This document shows positions 31,112 through 39,425 of a stretch of 64,000 bases of DNA, in pieces. The notes beneath the pieces are model-generated. The model made no database searches. It was not told where the DNA came from and saw only the letters and a list, made by a program, of their open reading frames with translations. The stretch spans positions 332,584 to 396,583 of the forward strand of contig DLGF01000020.1 of assembly GCA_002482545.1 (NCBI GenBank), read 5' to 3'. Source of the stretch: Sporomusaceae bacterium UBA7701. Its GTDB lineage: Bacteria > Bacillota > Negativicutes > Sporomusales > UBA7701. Position 1 is the stretch's first letter; every line of letters starts with the position of its first letter. A program made the position numbers and the translations under genes.

Positions 31112-32146
31112 ATGATTATTATGATGAACGCCCCTGCCGCCGATCAGGTCCGGCGCGTTCAGGAAAAGATCGCGCAGTTCGGGCTGGAGTCCCACCTTTT
31201 GTCGAGTCCGGACCGAATCATCATTACTGCCGCCGGCGACCTCGAAGCCGTCAATCCGGAGCAGTTTGAGCGCCTCCCGGGGGTTGAACGGGTCATACCT
31301 GTAGCGACGCCCTTCAAGCTCGCCAGCCGCCAATTCCGGGGCGATGCCACGGAAGTCGCCGTCGGCGCGGCCCGCTTCGGCGGACCGGCCGTACCGGTCA
31401 TCGCCGGCCCCTGCGCGGTTGAAAGCTACGACCAGGTCCGGGAAACCGCCCTTGCCGTCAAGGCCGCCGGGGCGGCCATGCTCCGGGGCGGCGCCTATAA
31501 GCCGCGAACATCGCCCTATAGCTTTCAGGGGCTGGAAGAGGAGGGGCTGAAGATCCTGGCGGCAGTCGGCCGGGAAACCGGACTGCCGGTGGTTTCGGAA
31601 GTCACCGACCCGCGAGCGGTCGAATTGGCCGCAGCTCATCTGGACATGCTGCAGGTCGGGGCGCGGAATATGCAGAATTACGTGTTGCTGAAGGAGGTCG
31701 CCCGCGCCAACAAACCGATACTTCTGAAGCGCAGCCCGGCGGCGACGGTGGAGGAATGGCTCATGGCGGCCGAATATATTCTGGCCGGCGGCAACCCCAA
31801 CGTCGTTTTGTGCGAGCGCGGAATCCGCACCTTTGAGACCGGAACCCGCTATACGCTGGATATCAACGCGATTCCTTTGGTCAAGCTCCTCAGCCATCTT
31901 CCCGTAATGGCCGATCCCAGTCACGGGACCGGCAAATGGAAGCTGGTCGGTCCTGTCGCCAAGGCTGCCTTGGCGGCCGGAGCGGACGGGCTGATGCTTG
32001 AGGTTCATCCCTGCCCCGAGGAAGCCATGAGCGACGGTTCGCAGTCGCTGACGGTGAACAATTTCCGCCAACTGATGAAAGATCTGGCGGTTTTGTCCGC
32101 CGCGCTGGGGCGGGGTGAATCGCCGGCCACGGCTGGAGGTAAATAA
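31112..32146 (+). CDS. aroF: 3-deoxy-7-phosphoheptulonate synthase (DAHP synthase)
   Basis: A 344-residue enzyme that condenses phosphoenolpyruvate and erythrose 4-phosphate at the entry of the shikimate pathway. The N-terminal ferredoxin-like regulatory domain covers about 1-85 (MIIMMNAPAADQVRRVQEKI), as in the Thermotoga-type class I-beta enzymes. The TIM barrel at about 90-335 shows VIAGPCAVES, RGGAYKPRTSPYSFQG, LLKRS and ADPSHGTGKW (metal and PEP ligands). ATG 31112 follows GTGGAGGACG. It forms an operon with aroA (1-bp gap), then cmk and plsC. Feedback control through the N-terminal domain is likely from the family. Confidence 0.92.
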   Translation: MIIMMNAPAADQVRRVQEKIAQFGLESHLLSSPDRIIITAAGDLEAVNPEQFERLPGVERVIPVATPFKLASRQFRGDATEVAVGAARFGGPAVPVIAGPCAVESYDQVRETALAVKAAGAAMLRGGAYKPRTSPYSFQGLEEEGLKILAAVGRETGLPVVSEVTDPRAVELAAAHLDMLQVGARNMQNYVLLKEVARANKPILLKRSPAATVEEWLMAAEYILAGGNPNVVLCERGIRTFETGTRYTLDINAIPLVKLLSHLPVMADPSHGTGKWKLVGPVAKAALAAGADGLMLEVHPCPEEAMSDGSQSLTVNNFRQLMKDLAVLSAALGRGESPATAGGK

Positions 32147-32147
32147 T

Positions 32148-33458
32148 ATGCAGTCAATCAGCCCCTTGCGCCGTCTGACCGGACAGGTGACTGTCCCTGG
32201 CGACAAATCCATTTCGCACCGCAGTATTTTGCTGGCCTCGCTGGCGGAAAAACCCGTGCGGATTCGCAATTTTCTCCGGGCCGAGGACTGCCTTTCAACC
32301 CTTCGTTGTATGCAGGCCCTGGGGGTCAAGGCCGACCGCCTGGCCGACAGCGATCTGCTTGTAGAAGGGAACGGCCTCTACGGTTTGACGGAGCCGTCAA
32401 CCGTGCTGGATGCAGGCAATTCAGGCACCACCATGCGCCTCTTGGCCGGCATTTTGGCCGGACAGCCCTTTATGAGCGTCCTGACCGGCGACGCTTCGCT
32501 CTGTCAACGGCCCATGGCCAGGATCCTTGCGCCGCTGTCCCGGATGGGAGGACGAGTTTACGGCCGGGAGCAATCCCGCTATGCGCCGTTGGTCTTTCTT
32601 CCCGGAGAGGGCTTGCAGGGCCTGTCCTACCATAGCCCGGTCGCCAGCGCCCAGGTCAAATCAGCCCTGCTGCTGGCCGGGCTGTATGCCGGCGGGCCGA
32701 CCCGGATCAGCGAGCCGGTGCTTTCCCGCGATCATACCGAGCTTATGCTCGAAACCTTCGGCGTCAGGCTGGAGCGCCAGGACGCCGCCGTGACAATCTA
32801 TCCCTGCGGGAAGCTTGCCGCTCCCGGCGAGATCGTGGTTCCGGGCGATATCAGCTCCGCCGCTTTCTGGCTGGTGGCGGCGACCCTGATTCCAGGCAGC
32901 AGACTGGTGCTTCCGAATGTCGGCGTCAATCCTACCCGGACCGGCATACTGGACATGCTGACCGGTATGGGAGCCCGCATCACTCTTGCCAATCGCCGTT
33001 ATGCCGGCAGGGAACCTGTCGCCGATCTGGAAGTGGAGGCTTCCCGGCTTGTCGCGGCCACCATCGGCGCCGAAATACTCCCGCGGCTGATTGATGAAAT
33101 ACCGGTATTGGCGGTCGCCGCCTTATTTGCCAAAGGCCGCACCATCATCAGCGGGGCCGGGGAACTGCGGGTCAAGGAGACCGATCGCCTGCGGGCCCTG
33201 GTTACCGAACTGGGCAAAATGGGGGCTCAGGTCGCCGAGACGGCCGACGGGCTGGTGATCGAGGGGCCGCAGCCTTTGCAGTTTGCCGCCTGCGACGCCC
33301 ATGCCGATCACCGGATCGCCCTCGCCTTGGCGGTAGCCGCTCTGGCTGGAAAAGGAGCGGTCATTTCCGGGGCGGAATGCGTCGCGATTTCTTATCCCGG
33401 CTTCTTCACCGAAGTCAGCCGAATCGGACAACTATCATCACAACCGGAGGAATCATGA
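32148..33458 (+). CDS. aroA: 3-phosphoshikimate 1-carboxyvinyltransferase (EPSP synthase)
   Basis: A 436-residue enzyme that joins phosphoenolpyruvate to shikimate 3-phosphate. Motifs seen: GDKSISHRSILLASLA at about 17-32, LDAGNSGTTMRLLAGILAG at about 88-106, RDHTELML, and ELRVKETDRLRALVTEL near the C-terminus. The segment after NSGTT reads MRLLAG, whereas glyphosate-sensitive class I enzymes usually have LRPL-type residues there; the class was not decided. ATG follows GGCTGGAGGTAAAT. It overlaps cmk by 4 bp. Confidence 0.94.
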   Translation: MQSISPLRRLTGQVTVPGDKSISHRSILLASLAEKPVRIRNFLRAEDCLSTLRCMQALGVKADRLADSDLLVEGNGLYGLTEPSTVLDAGNSGTTMRLLAGILAGQPFMSVLTGDASLCQRPMARILAPLSRMGGRVYGREQSRYAPLVFLPGEGLQGLSYHSPVASAQVKSALLLAGLYAGGPTRISEPVLSRDHTELMLETFGVRLERQDAAVTIYPCGKLAAPGEIVVPGDISSAAFWLVAATLIPGSRLVLPNVGVNPTRTGILDMLTGMGARITLANRRYAGREPVADLEVEASRLVAATIGAEILPRLIDEIPVLAVAALFAKGRTIISGAGELRVKETDRLRALVTELGKMGAQVAETADGLVIEGPQPLQFAACDAHADHRIALALAVAALAGKGAVISGAECVAISYPGFFTEVSRIGQLSSQPEES

Positions 33459-34144
33459 AACGATTGACAATTGCGATAGATGGACCGGCCGGCGCCGGCA
33501 AAAGCACAGTGGCCCGGATTGTCGCCCAGCGCCTGGCCTACACCTATATTGACAGCGGGGCCATGTACCGGGCGGTCACCTGGGCGGTCAGCCGACAGGC
33601 GATCGCCGTGACCGACCGCGAGGCGGTAATCAAGGCGGCCCGGTCCCTTAACCTCGCCCTGACCTACCGGGACGGAAAAACACAGGTCCTGGTCGATGGG
33701 GAGGACGTCAGCGAGAGCATCCGGACCCCGGAGATATCGCGGCAAGTGTCCGAGGTTGCCAAAATCGGCGGCGTCCGCGAGGCGATGGTCCGCCTGCAGC
33801 GCCAACTGGCCAGCTTCGGGGGCGTGGTGATGGACGGGCGGGACATCGGCACGCATGTTTTGCCCGACGCCGACATAAAAATATTTTTGACAGCATCCAT
33901 CAAGGAGCGGGCCAGGCGGCGCTGGCAGGAACTCAGCGACAAAGGCTACACCGTCAGTCTGGAAGACCTGACGAAGGATATTTCCTGCCGGGACCGGGTG
34001 GACTGCGAACGGGATATCGCACCGCTCATTCAGGCCGCCGACGCCGTTTTGATCGACACCACCGCGCTTACGATCCATCAGGCGGTAGAGCAGATTTTGC
34101 GTTTGTGTGAGGAGAGGACAAGTGGTTTACAAAATCCTTCATAG
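33455..34144 (+). CDS. cmk: Cytidylate kinase
   Basis: A 229-residue P-loop kinase that phosphorylates CMP and dCMP. GPAGAGKST at about residues 10-18 and YIDSGAMYRAVTW just after are diagnostic; RDIGTHVLP and KERARRRWQEL form the NMP and lid regions. ATG 33455 follows CGGAGG and overlaps the aroA stop. The order cmk, acyltransferase, (ispH), S1, der is conserved in Firmicutes; here the LytSR-CstA genes split it. Confidence 0.95.
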   Translation: MKRLTIAIDGPAGAGKSTVARIVAQRLAYTYIDSGAMYRAVTWAVSRQAIAVTDREAVIKAARSLNLALTYRDGKTQVLVDGEDVSESIRTPEISRQVSEVAKIGGVREAMVRLQRQLASFGGVVMDGRDIGTHVLPDADIKIFLTASIKERARRRWQELSDKGYTVSLEDLTKDISCRDRVDCERDIAPLIQAADAVLIDTTALTIHQAVEQILRLCEERTSGLQNPS

Positions 34145-34727
34145 CCTCTTGGGACTGATCTTTTGCATTGTCTTTCGCTGGCGGATTACAGGAGTGGAAA
34201 ATATACCGGCGACCGGAGGCCTCATCGTGGCCTCCAACCACATTAGCCTGTGGGACCCGCCGCTTATCGGCTGCGCCTTGCCGACCAGCCGGAAAATACA
34301 CTTCATGGCGAAAGCCGAGTTGTTTTCCTGGCCGGTATTCCGTTGGGTCATTACCGAACTCGGGGCCTTCCCCGTCCGGCGGGGAGCGGCCGACCGGAAC
34401 GCCATCCGGACGGCCCTTGGCCTGGTGGAAGCCGGCGGAGTGTTTGGCATTTTTCCCGAGGGCACGCGGAGCAAGACCGGGGAACTGGGGCAGGCGGCGC
34501 CGGGAATGGCGATGATTGCCCTGAAGGCCGGCGTGCCGATCGTGCCCACCGCCGTTAGGGGAACCAACAAAGTCTTTTGCGACGGCCATCTGTTTCCGCA
34601 GTTCGAGATACGGTTTGGCAAGCCCATCTGTTTGCCGGAGGGCAGGAACGACCGCGAAGGCGTCGAATATGTCAACAGGCTGGTAATGCAGGAAATCGCG
34701 CGGCTGATGCGGAGTGAAGGGGGGTAA
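34122..34727 (+). CDS. plsC: 1-acyl-sn-glycerol-3-phosphate acyltransferase
   Basis: A 201-residue membrane-bound acyltransferase that makes phosphatidic acid from lysophosphatidate. The catalytic NH40-x4-D45 motif (NHISLWD) and the glycerol-phosphate-binding motif FPEGTRS at about 110-116 are clear; an N-terminal hydrophobic helix anchors it. GTG 34122 lies 4 bases after GGAGAGG and overlaps cmk by 23 bp; GTG 34107 is the alternative. plsY and gpsA of the same pathway lie further on in the window. Confidence 0.92.
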   Translation: MVYKILHSLLGLIFCIVFRWRITGVENIPATGGLIVASNHISLWDPPLIGCALPTSRKIHFMAKAELFSWPVFRWVITELGAFPVRRGAADRNAIRTALGLVEAGGVFGIFPEGTRSKTGELGQAAPGMAMIALKAGVPIVPTAVRGTNKVFCDGHLFPQFEIRFGKPICLPEGRNDREGVEYVNRLVMQEIARLMRSEGG

Positions 34728-34732
34728 CCGTT

Positions 34733-36430
34733 ATGCAGGACAACTTATCCATGATCCTGATTCAGCGGATTGCCATTATTGCCGTTATTGCTTACGTATT
34801 TTCCCAGACCAAAGCCTTCCGCCTGATGTTCAAGGAAGAGACCACCCCGCGGGAAAACGCCATTCTTATCCTGTTTTTTTCGTCGATATCGATCGCCGGC
34901 ACTTATTTTGGCATACCGGTCGAGGGAGCCATCGCCAACGTCCGCGACACCGGCAGCATTGTGGCGGGCCTGTTATGCGGCCCGCTGGTCGGCGGCGTTA
35001 CGGGCCTGATCAGCGGCCTGCACCGTATTTCCCTCGGCGGCTTTACGGCGGTGGCCTGCGGGATAACCACCATCGTCGGCGGGCTTCTGGCCGGCTATAT
35101 TCATACCCGGATGAAACCCAAGACCCCGGACTGGATCGTCGGGGTCACCACCGGCGTGGGGGTTATCCAATTCAGCATGGCCCTCATCCTGGTTACCTCA
35201 GACTCCTTTGCCGCGGCTTGGGCGCTGGTTTCCAGCGTCGACATCCCCATGACGGCCGCCAATACCCTGGGAATTTCGGTGTTTATGATCATCATTCATA
35301 ACGCCCGCGAATACCAGACCAGAATCGGCGCCCTGCAGACCCATAAGGCGCTTCGGATCGCCAACGCTGCTCTGCCTTACTTCCGCCAGGGCCTCAATCC
35401 CGTTTCGGCGGAAAAGGTGTCGGCAACCATCCTGAGCATGACCTCGGCCGCCGCCGTGGCCATCACCAACCGGGAACACGCTCTCTCCCACGTCGGGCTG
35501 GGGGACGATCACCATCGCGCCGGCAATGCGCTCATGACCAGCGCCACCAGAGCCTGCATCGAATCCGGCCAGATCACCCTGGCGAACAGCCCGCAGGAAA
35601 TAGGCTGCTCCCACCAGGGCTGCCCCCTGAAGTCGGCGATTGTCGTTCCGTTATTTTGCCGGGATGAAGTCACCGGCACCCTCAAGATCTATTACGCCAG
35701 GGAAGAGGCCATGACCGCCCTGGATATCGAATTTGCCCAGGGACTTGCCCATATTTTCAGCACGCAGCTGGAACTGGCCGGTCTCCAGCAGGCCACCGAG
35801 CTGGCCGCCAAGGCCGAGCTCAAGGCGCTGCGGGCCCAGATCAACCCGCACTTCCTCTTCAACGCCTTAAACACCATCGTGTCGCTTTGCCGCACCAATC
35901 CGGAAGAGGCGCGGACTTTGATCATTGAGCTGAGCGATTTCTTCCGCCGCAGTCTGAAAACCTCCCGCGATTTTGTCACGCTCCGGGAGGAACTGGAGCA
36001 TGTCGATTCGTATCTCACGCTGGAAAAAGCCCGTTTTGGCCCACGGCTGACCATCATCAAGCAAATCGACGACGACATCCAGAACGCCATAATTCCGACT
36101 TTCACGCTTCAGCCGCTGGTGGAGAACGCGGTGAAACACGGGCTGCTGGCCAAGGAACAGGGCGGGACGGTGAGCATTACCGCCCATAGAAGCGGCAATC
36201 ACATTTCCGTCGCCATCGCCGACGACGGCCAGGGCATCTCCCGCCCGCTCCTGAAGCAGGTCCTGGTGACCGGTTTCGGCAAAGGCGCAGGAGTCGGCCT
36301 GTCCAATGTCAACGAGCGGCTGCGAAATATTTACGGGCCGACCCATGAGCTGGTCATTGAAAGTGAAGAGGGGCGGGGGACCACGGTCCGGTTTACGATT
36401 CCTGCGTCGGCGCGGGGAGTGGTGGCATGA
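34733..36430 (+). CDS. lytS: LytS-type sensor histidine kinase
   Basis: A 565-residue membrane kinase. The 5TM-5TMR_LYT domain at about 5-195 includes the family marker GLLCGPLVGGVTGLISGLHRISLGGFTA. A GAF-type domain covers about 215-355, and a His_kinase domain follows with the phospho-acceptor in INPHFLFNALNTI (H373). The ATPase domain shows LQPLVENAVKHGL, ADDGQGI and GVGLSNVNERL. This class includes BtsS and Bacillus LytS, sensors of pyruvate. ATG follows GTGAAGGGGGG. It overlaps its response regulator by 4 bp, and a CstA carrier follows, so pyruvate or a similar small carboxylate is the inferred signal. Confidence 0.9.
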   Translation: MQDNLSMILIQRIAIIAVIAYVFSQTKAFRLMFKEETTPRENAILILFFSSISIAGTYFGIPVEGAIANVRDTGSIVAGLLCGPLVGGVTGLISGLHRISLGGFTAVACGITTIVGGLLAGYIHTRMKPKTPDWIVGVTTGVGVIQFSMALILVTSDSFAAAWALVSSVDIPMTAANTLGISVFMIIIHNAREYQTRIGALQTHKALRIANAALPYFRQGLNPVSAEKVSATILSMTSAAAVAITNREHALSHVGLGDDHHRAGNALMTSATRACIESGQITLANSPQEIGCSHQGCPLKSAIVVPLFCRDEVTGTLKIYYAREEAMTALDIEFAQGLAHIFSTQLELAGLQQATELAAKAELKALRAQINPHFLFNALNTIVSLCRTNPEEARTLIIELSDFFRRSLKTSRDFVTLREELEHVDSYLTLEKARFGPRLTIIKQIDDDIQNAIIPTFTLQPLVENAVKHGLLAKEQGGTVSITAHRSGNHISVAIADDGQGISRPLLKQVLVTGFGKGAGVGLSNVNERLRNIYGPTHELVIESEEGRGTTVRFTIPASARGVVA

Positions 36431-37194
36431 TGGAGGACAAAATCATCCGGGCGCTAATTATTGACGATGAGGCCCCGGCGCGCAGCGAGCTGAAGTTTCT
36501 CCTGGAGCAGCACGCCGATGTGTGCGTGGTCTGTGAGGCGGCTAATTTCCCGGAGGCGCTCGCGGTCATCCGCCAGTGCCAGCCGCATTTGGTGTTTCTG
36601 GATGTGGAGATGCCGGGGATGAACGGCATCCGCATCGCGGAAAAGATCCTGGAAACCATGCAGCCGCTCCTGGTCTTCGCTACCGCCCATGAGGAGTTTG
36701 CCTTAAAGGCCTTTGAACTCAACGCCGTCGACTATCTTCTCAAGCCCTTTTCCCCCAAGCGGATCGACCAGTGCCTCGATAAAGTCCGGGGCATGCTGAC
36801 TCAAAGAGCCGCGGTTGCCGTCCACGCCGCGGACGAGACCCATCCGCCCAAGGCGGTGTGCCGCGGCAAGCTGGCCATCGAGCAGGGCGGAAAGGCGCAG
36901 ATTATCAGCACCAATGACATTATTGCCGCCTGCAGCTCGGAGGGCCATGTGGACGTGTACACCGTCCAAAAAGTATATCAGGTCGGCCTGACACTTCAGG
37001 AATTGCAATCCCGCCTGGATGAAGAGATTTTCTTTCGCAGCCACCGGGGCTGTTTGGTAAACATCGAAAAGGTCAAAGAAGTCATTCCGTGGTTTAACGG
37101 AACCTATAATCTCATGATGGAAGGCCTGCCGGATGTGGAATTTCCGGTCAGCCGCCAGCAAGCGCCCAAACTGCGCAAAATATTCAATTTATAA
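36427..37194 (+). CDS. lytR: LytTR-family response regulator
   Basis: A 255-residue regulator. The receiver domain covers about 5-120, with phospho-acceptor D59 in VFLDVEMPGMNGI and conserved LKPFSP near its end. A linker of about 30 residues leads to a LytTR DNA-binding domain at about 150-250 (EEIFFRSHRGCLVNIEKVKEV). Coupled to lytS by an ATGA overlap. A terminator follows, and the next gene is cstA with its own promoter, the probable target; no convincing pair of LytTR sites was confirmed in that promoter region. Confidence 0.93.
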   Translation: MMEDKIIRALIIDDEAPARSELKFLLEQHADVCVVCEAANFPEALAVIRQCQPHLVFLDVEMPGMNGIRIAEKILETMQPLLVFATAHEEFALKAFELNAVDYLLKPFSPKRIDQCLDKVRGMLTQRAAVAVHAADETHPPKAVCRGKLAIEQGGKAQIISTNDIIAACSSEGHVDVYTVQKVYQVGLTLQELQSRLDEEIFFRSHRGCLVNIEKVKEVIPWFNGTYNLMMEGLPDVEFPVSRQQAPKLRKIFNL

Positions 37195-37230
37195 TGATGA
37201 TAATGAAAAGCATGAGGATTGTGACCATTT

Positions 37231-37265
37231 AACAGATGAACGCTACCGTTCATCTGTTATTTTTT
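37231..37265 (+). terminator. Terminator after lytR
   Basis: AACAGATGAACG, CTAC loop, CGTTCATCTGTT, then ATTTTTT. A perfect 12-bp stem. Confidence 0.9.
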
Positions 37266-37284
37266 GCATTCTGTCGGAATTGTA

Positions 37285-37314
37285 TTGCCTGAATAGGTTA
37301 CAAAACGTTATAAT
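37285..37314 (+). promoter_or_regulatory. Promoter of cstA
   Basis: TTGCCT, 18-base spacer, TATAAT. It gives a leader of about 100 bases before the cstA start. Binding by the LytTR regulator around this site is expected but not demonstrated. Confidence 0.68.
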
Positions 37315-37419
37315 GTCCTAAATAATATCCTGCCCAATTGCATTTTCATTACAATCGGAGGTGATCGACGGAGTAATAAAGTTTTTCTGGAAGGGACTAA
37401 CTTAAAGGAGGTATCATTT

Positions 37420-39279
37420 ATGAATTCTGTTTGGCTACTGGTTAGTGCGGCTTGCTTCTTCGTACTGGCTTATCGTTATTATTCCGCCTTTATCGCCGCA
37501 AAAGTACTCATGCTGAATGACGCCAACGTGACACCGGCCCATCGCTGCAATGACGGCCGCGAGTATGTTCCCACCAACAAGTGGGTGCTTTTCGGCCATC
37601 ACTTCGCGGCCATTGCCGGCGCGGGCCCGCTTGTCGGCCCGGTGCTGGCCGCCCAATACGGCTGGGGCCCCGGTTTTGCCTGGATCTTGCTTGGCGCGGT
37701 TTTCGCCGGCGCGGTTCACGACTTGGTAATTTTGTTCGCATCTGTCCGTCATAACGGACAGTCGCTGTCGGTCATCGCCCGCAAGGAAGTGGGGCCGATT
37801 ACCGGCATCGCCACATCCATCTCCATCCTGTTTATCATTATCCTGGCCATGGCCGGCCTGGGAATCGTCGTGGTTTTCGCCATGATGAACAATCCGTGGG
37901 GCGCGTTTACGCTGTCCGCAACCATTCCGATCGCCATTGTCATTGGCCTGTATATGTTTAAAATCGCCCCGGGGGCGATCCGTTCCGGCTCCATCGCCGG
38001 CTTTCTCCTGGTCATGAGCGCCGTCCTGGCCGGCCACTGGGTAATGCCGGGCCAGCGGTGGGATGTACTGGCTCCCTTCTTTACCCTCAGTCAGAAACAA
38101 GTATCGATCGCCTTGCCCCTTTACGGCTTTATCGCCGCCGTTTTGCCGGTGTGGCTGCTCCTGGCCCCCCGGGATTACTTGAGTTCCTACATGAAGATCG
38201 GCACGGTGCTGGCTTTGGCGCTGGGCATTTTGATTGTCCAGCCGGTCGTAAACATGCCGATGACGACCGTGTACGCCGCCGGCGGCGGTCCGATCATCGG
38301 CGGTCCGGTATGGCCCTATGTCTGTATTACCATTGCCTGCGGCGCCATTTCAGGGTTCCACGCCCTGATCGGCTCGGGCACCACCCCCAAAATGCTCGAT
38401 GTTGAAACCCAGGCCCGGTTCATCGGTTACGGCAGCATGGTGATGGAAGGCTTTGTCGCTGTAATGGCCCTGATCTCGGCGGTTGTCATGTATCCGGGCG
38501 ATTATTTCGCCATCAATACGCTGGGTCCGGTCTACGCCAAAGTCAGCGCGCTCTTTCCGACGGTGGAAATCAGCCAGTTGGAGCAAATGGTGGGCATCAG
38601 CGTAATGCATCGCCCGGGCGGAGCTGTTTCGCTGGCTGTCGGCATGGCGCATATCTTCTCCAGCATCGGCGGCATGAAGAGTCTGATGAGTTATTGGTAT
38701 CAATACGCCTTGATGTTCGAAGCCCTGTTCATTCTGACGACCATTGACGCCGGAACCAGGGTCGGGCGCTATATTCTCCAGGACGTTCTCGGCAGTTATT
38801 TCTATGCGCCTCTCAAGCAGACCAACTGGTGGCCTGGCATCGTCTTCACCGGCGCGGCGGTCAGCTTCTGCTGGGGTTACCTGCTCTACAGCGGCGACGT
38901 CAGCACCATCTGGCCGATGTTCGGCGTGGCCAACCAATTGCTGTCCGTGCTCGCCCTGGCCATCGGAACGACGATTATCCTCAAGCTTTCCAGGAACAAG
39001 TCTTACTCGCTGGTAACGCTGCTCCCCTTGTCCTTTTTGGCGGTAACCGTCATTTACGCGGGTTCGCTGAATGTCAAGAGCTACTTCGCCGCGAACACCT
39101 TCAACGGAAGCCTCAATGGCTCCTTAAGCGTCATCCTGATCGTTCTGGTGGTCATCATTCTGCTGGATTCGATCAGAGTCTGGCTCCGGCTGATGAAGAC
39201 CACCGAGCCCGAAGGTCTCAACACCGATGTTCCGGCAGTCTGCCAGTTCGGGGAAACTAAACCGAATATTCCAAGCTGA
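37420..39279 (+). CDS. cstA: CstA-family carbon starvation / pyruvate transporter
   Basis: A 619-residue polytopic carrier with about 16-18 membrane segments. Typical blocks: DGREYVPTNKWVLFGHHFAAIAGAGPLVGPVLAAQYGWGP split by the first spans, then GAVHDLVILFASVRHNGQS and LIGSGTTPKMLDVE. CstA and BtsT import pyruvate (and were linked to peptides). ATG follows TAAAGGAGGTATC. It is monocistronic between terminators, next to lytSR. In E. coli BtsSR controls the CstA homologue BtsT, so the same wiring is inferred here. Confidence 0.92.
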   Translation: MNSVWLLVSAACFFVLAYRYYSAFIAAKVLMLNDANVTPAHRCNDGREYVPTNKWVLFGHHFAAIAGAGPLVGPVLAAQYGWGPGFAWILLGAVFAGAVHDLVILFASVRHNGQSLSVIARKEVGPITGIATSISILFIIILAMAGLGIVVVFAMMNNPWGAFTLSATIPIAIVIGLYMFKIAPGAIRSGSIAGFLLVMSAVLAGHWVMPGQRWDVLAPFFTLSQKQVSIALPLYGFIAAVLPVWLLLAPRDYLSSYMKIGTVLALALGILIVQPVVNMPMTTVYAAGGGPIIGGPVWPYVCITIACGAISGFHALIGSGTTPKMLDVETQARFIGYGSMVMEGFVAVMALISAVVMYPGDYFAINTLGPVYAKVSALFPTVEISQLEQMVGISVMHRPGGAVSLAVGMAHIFSSIGGMKSLMSYWYQYALMFEALFILTTIDAGTRVGRYILQDVLGSYFYAPLKQTNWWPGIVFTGAAVSFCWGYLLYSGDVSTIWPMFGVANQLLSVLALAIGTTIILKLSRNKSYSLVTLLPLSFLAVTVIYAGSLNVKSYFAANTFNGSLNGSLSVILIVLVVIILLDSIRVWLRLMKTTEPEGLNTDVPAVCQFGETKPNIPS

Positions 39280-39285
39280 TAAGCC

Positions 39286-39314
39286 AAGAGGGCCGCAAGG
39301 CCCTCTTCCTTTTT
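39286..39314 (+). terminator. Terminator after cstA
   Basis: AAGAGGGCC, GCAA tetraloop, GGCCCTCTT, then CCTTTTT, 6 bp after the stop. Confidence 0.9.
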
Positions 39315-39425
39315 ATGGCAAAGGGGCCGCAGCCAGGATTTTTGCTAATTAAATCAACGCCGGAAAGGAATTATATAAAATATAGCCGAATACCAATAAG
39401 GAATATCAATCCAGGAGGGTACGCC

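Noticed and set aside
37297..37360. LytTR binding-site pair upstream of cstA (TTACAAAACG and TTACAATCGG)
   Set aside because: Spacing of about 50 bp and weak agreement with LytTR consensus; not strong enough to list as a feature.
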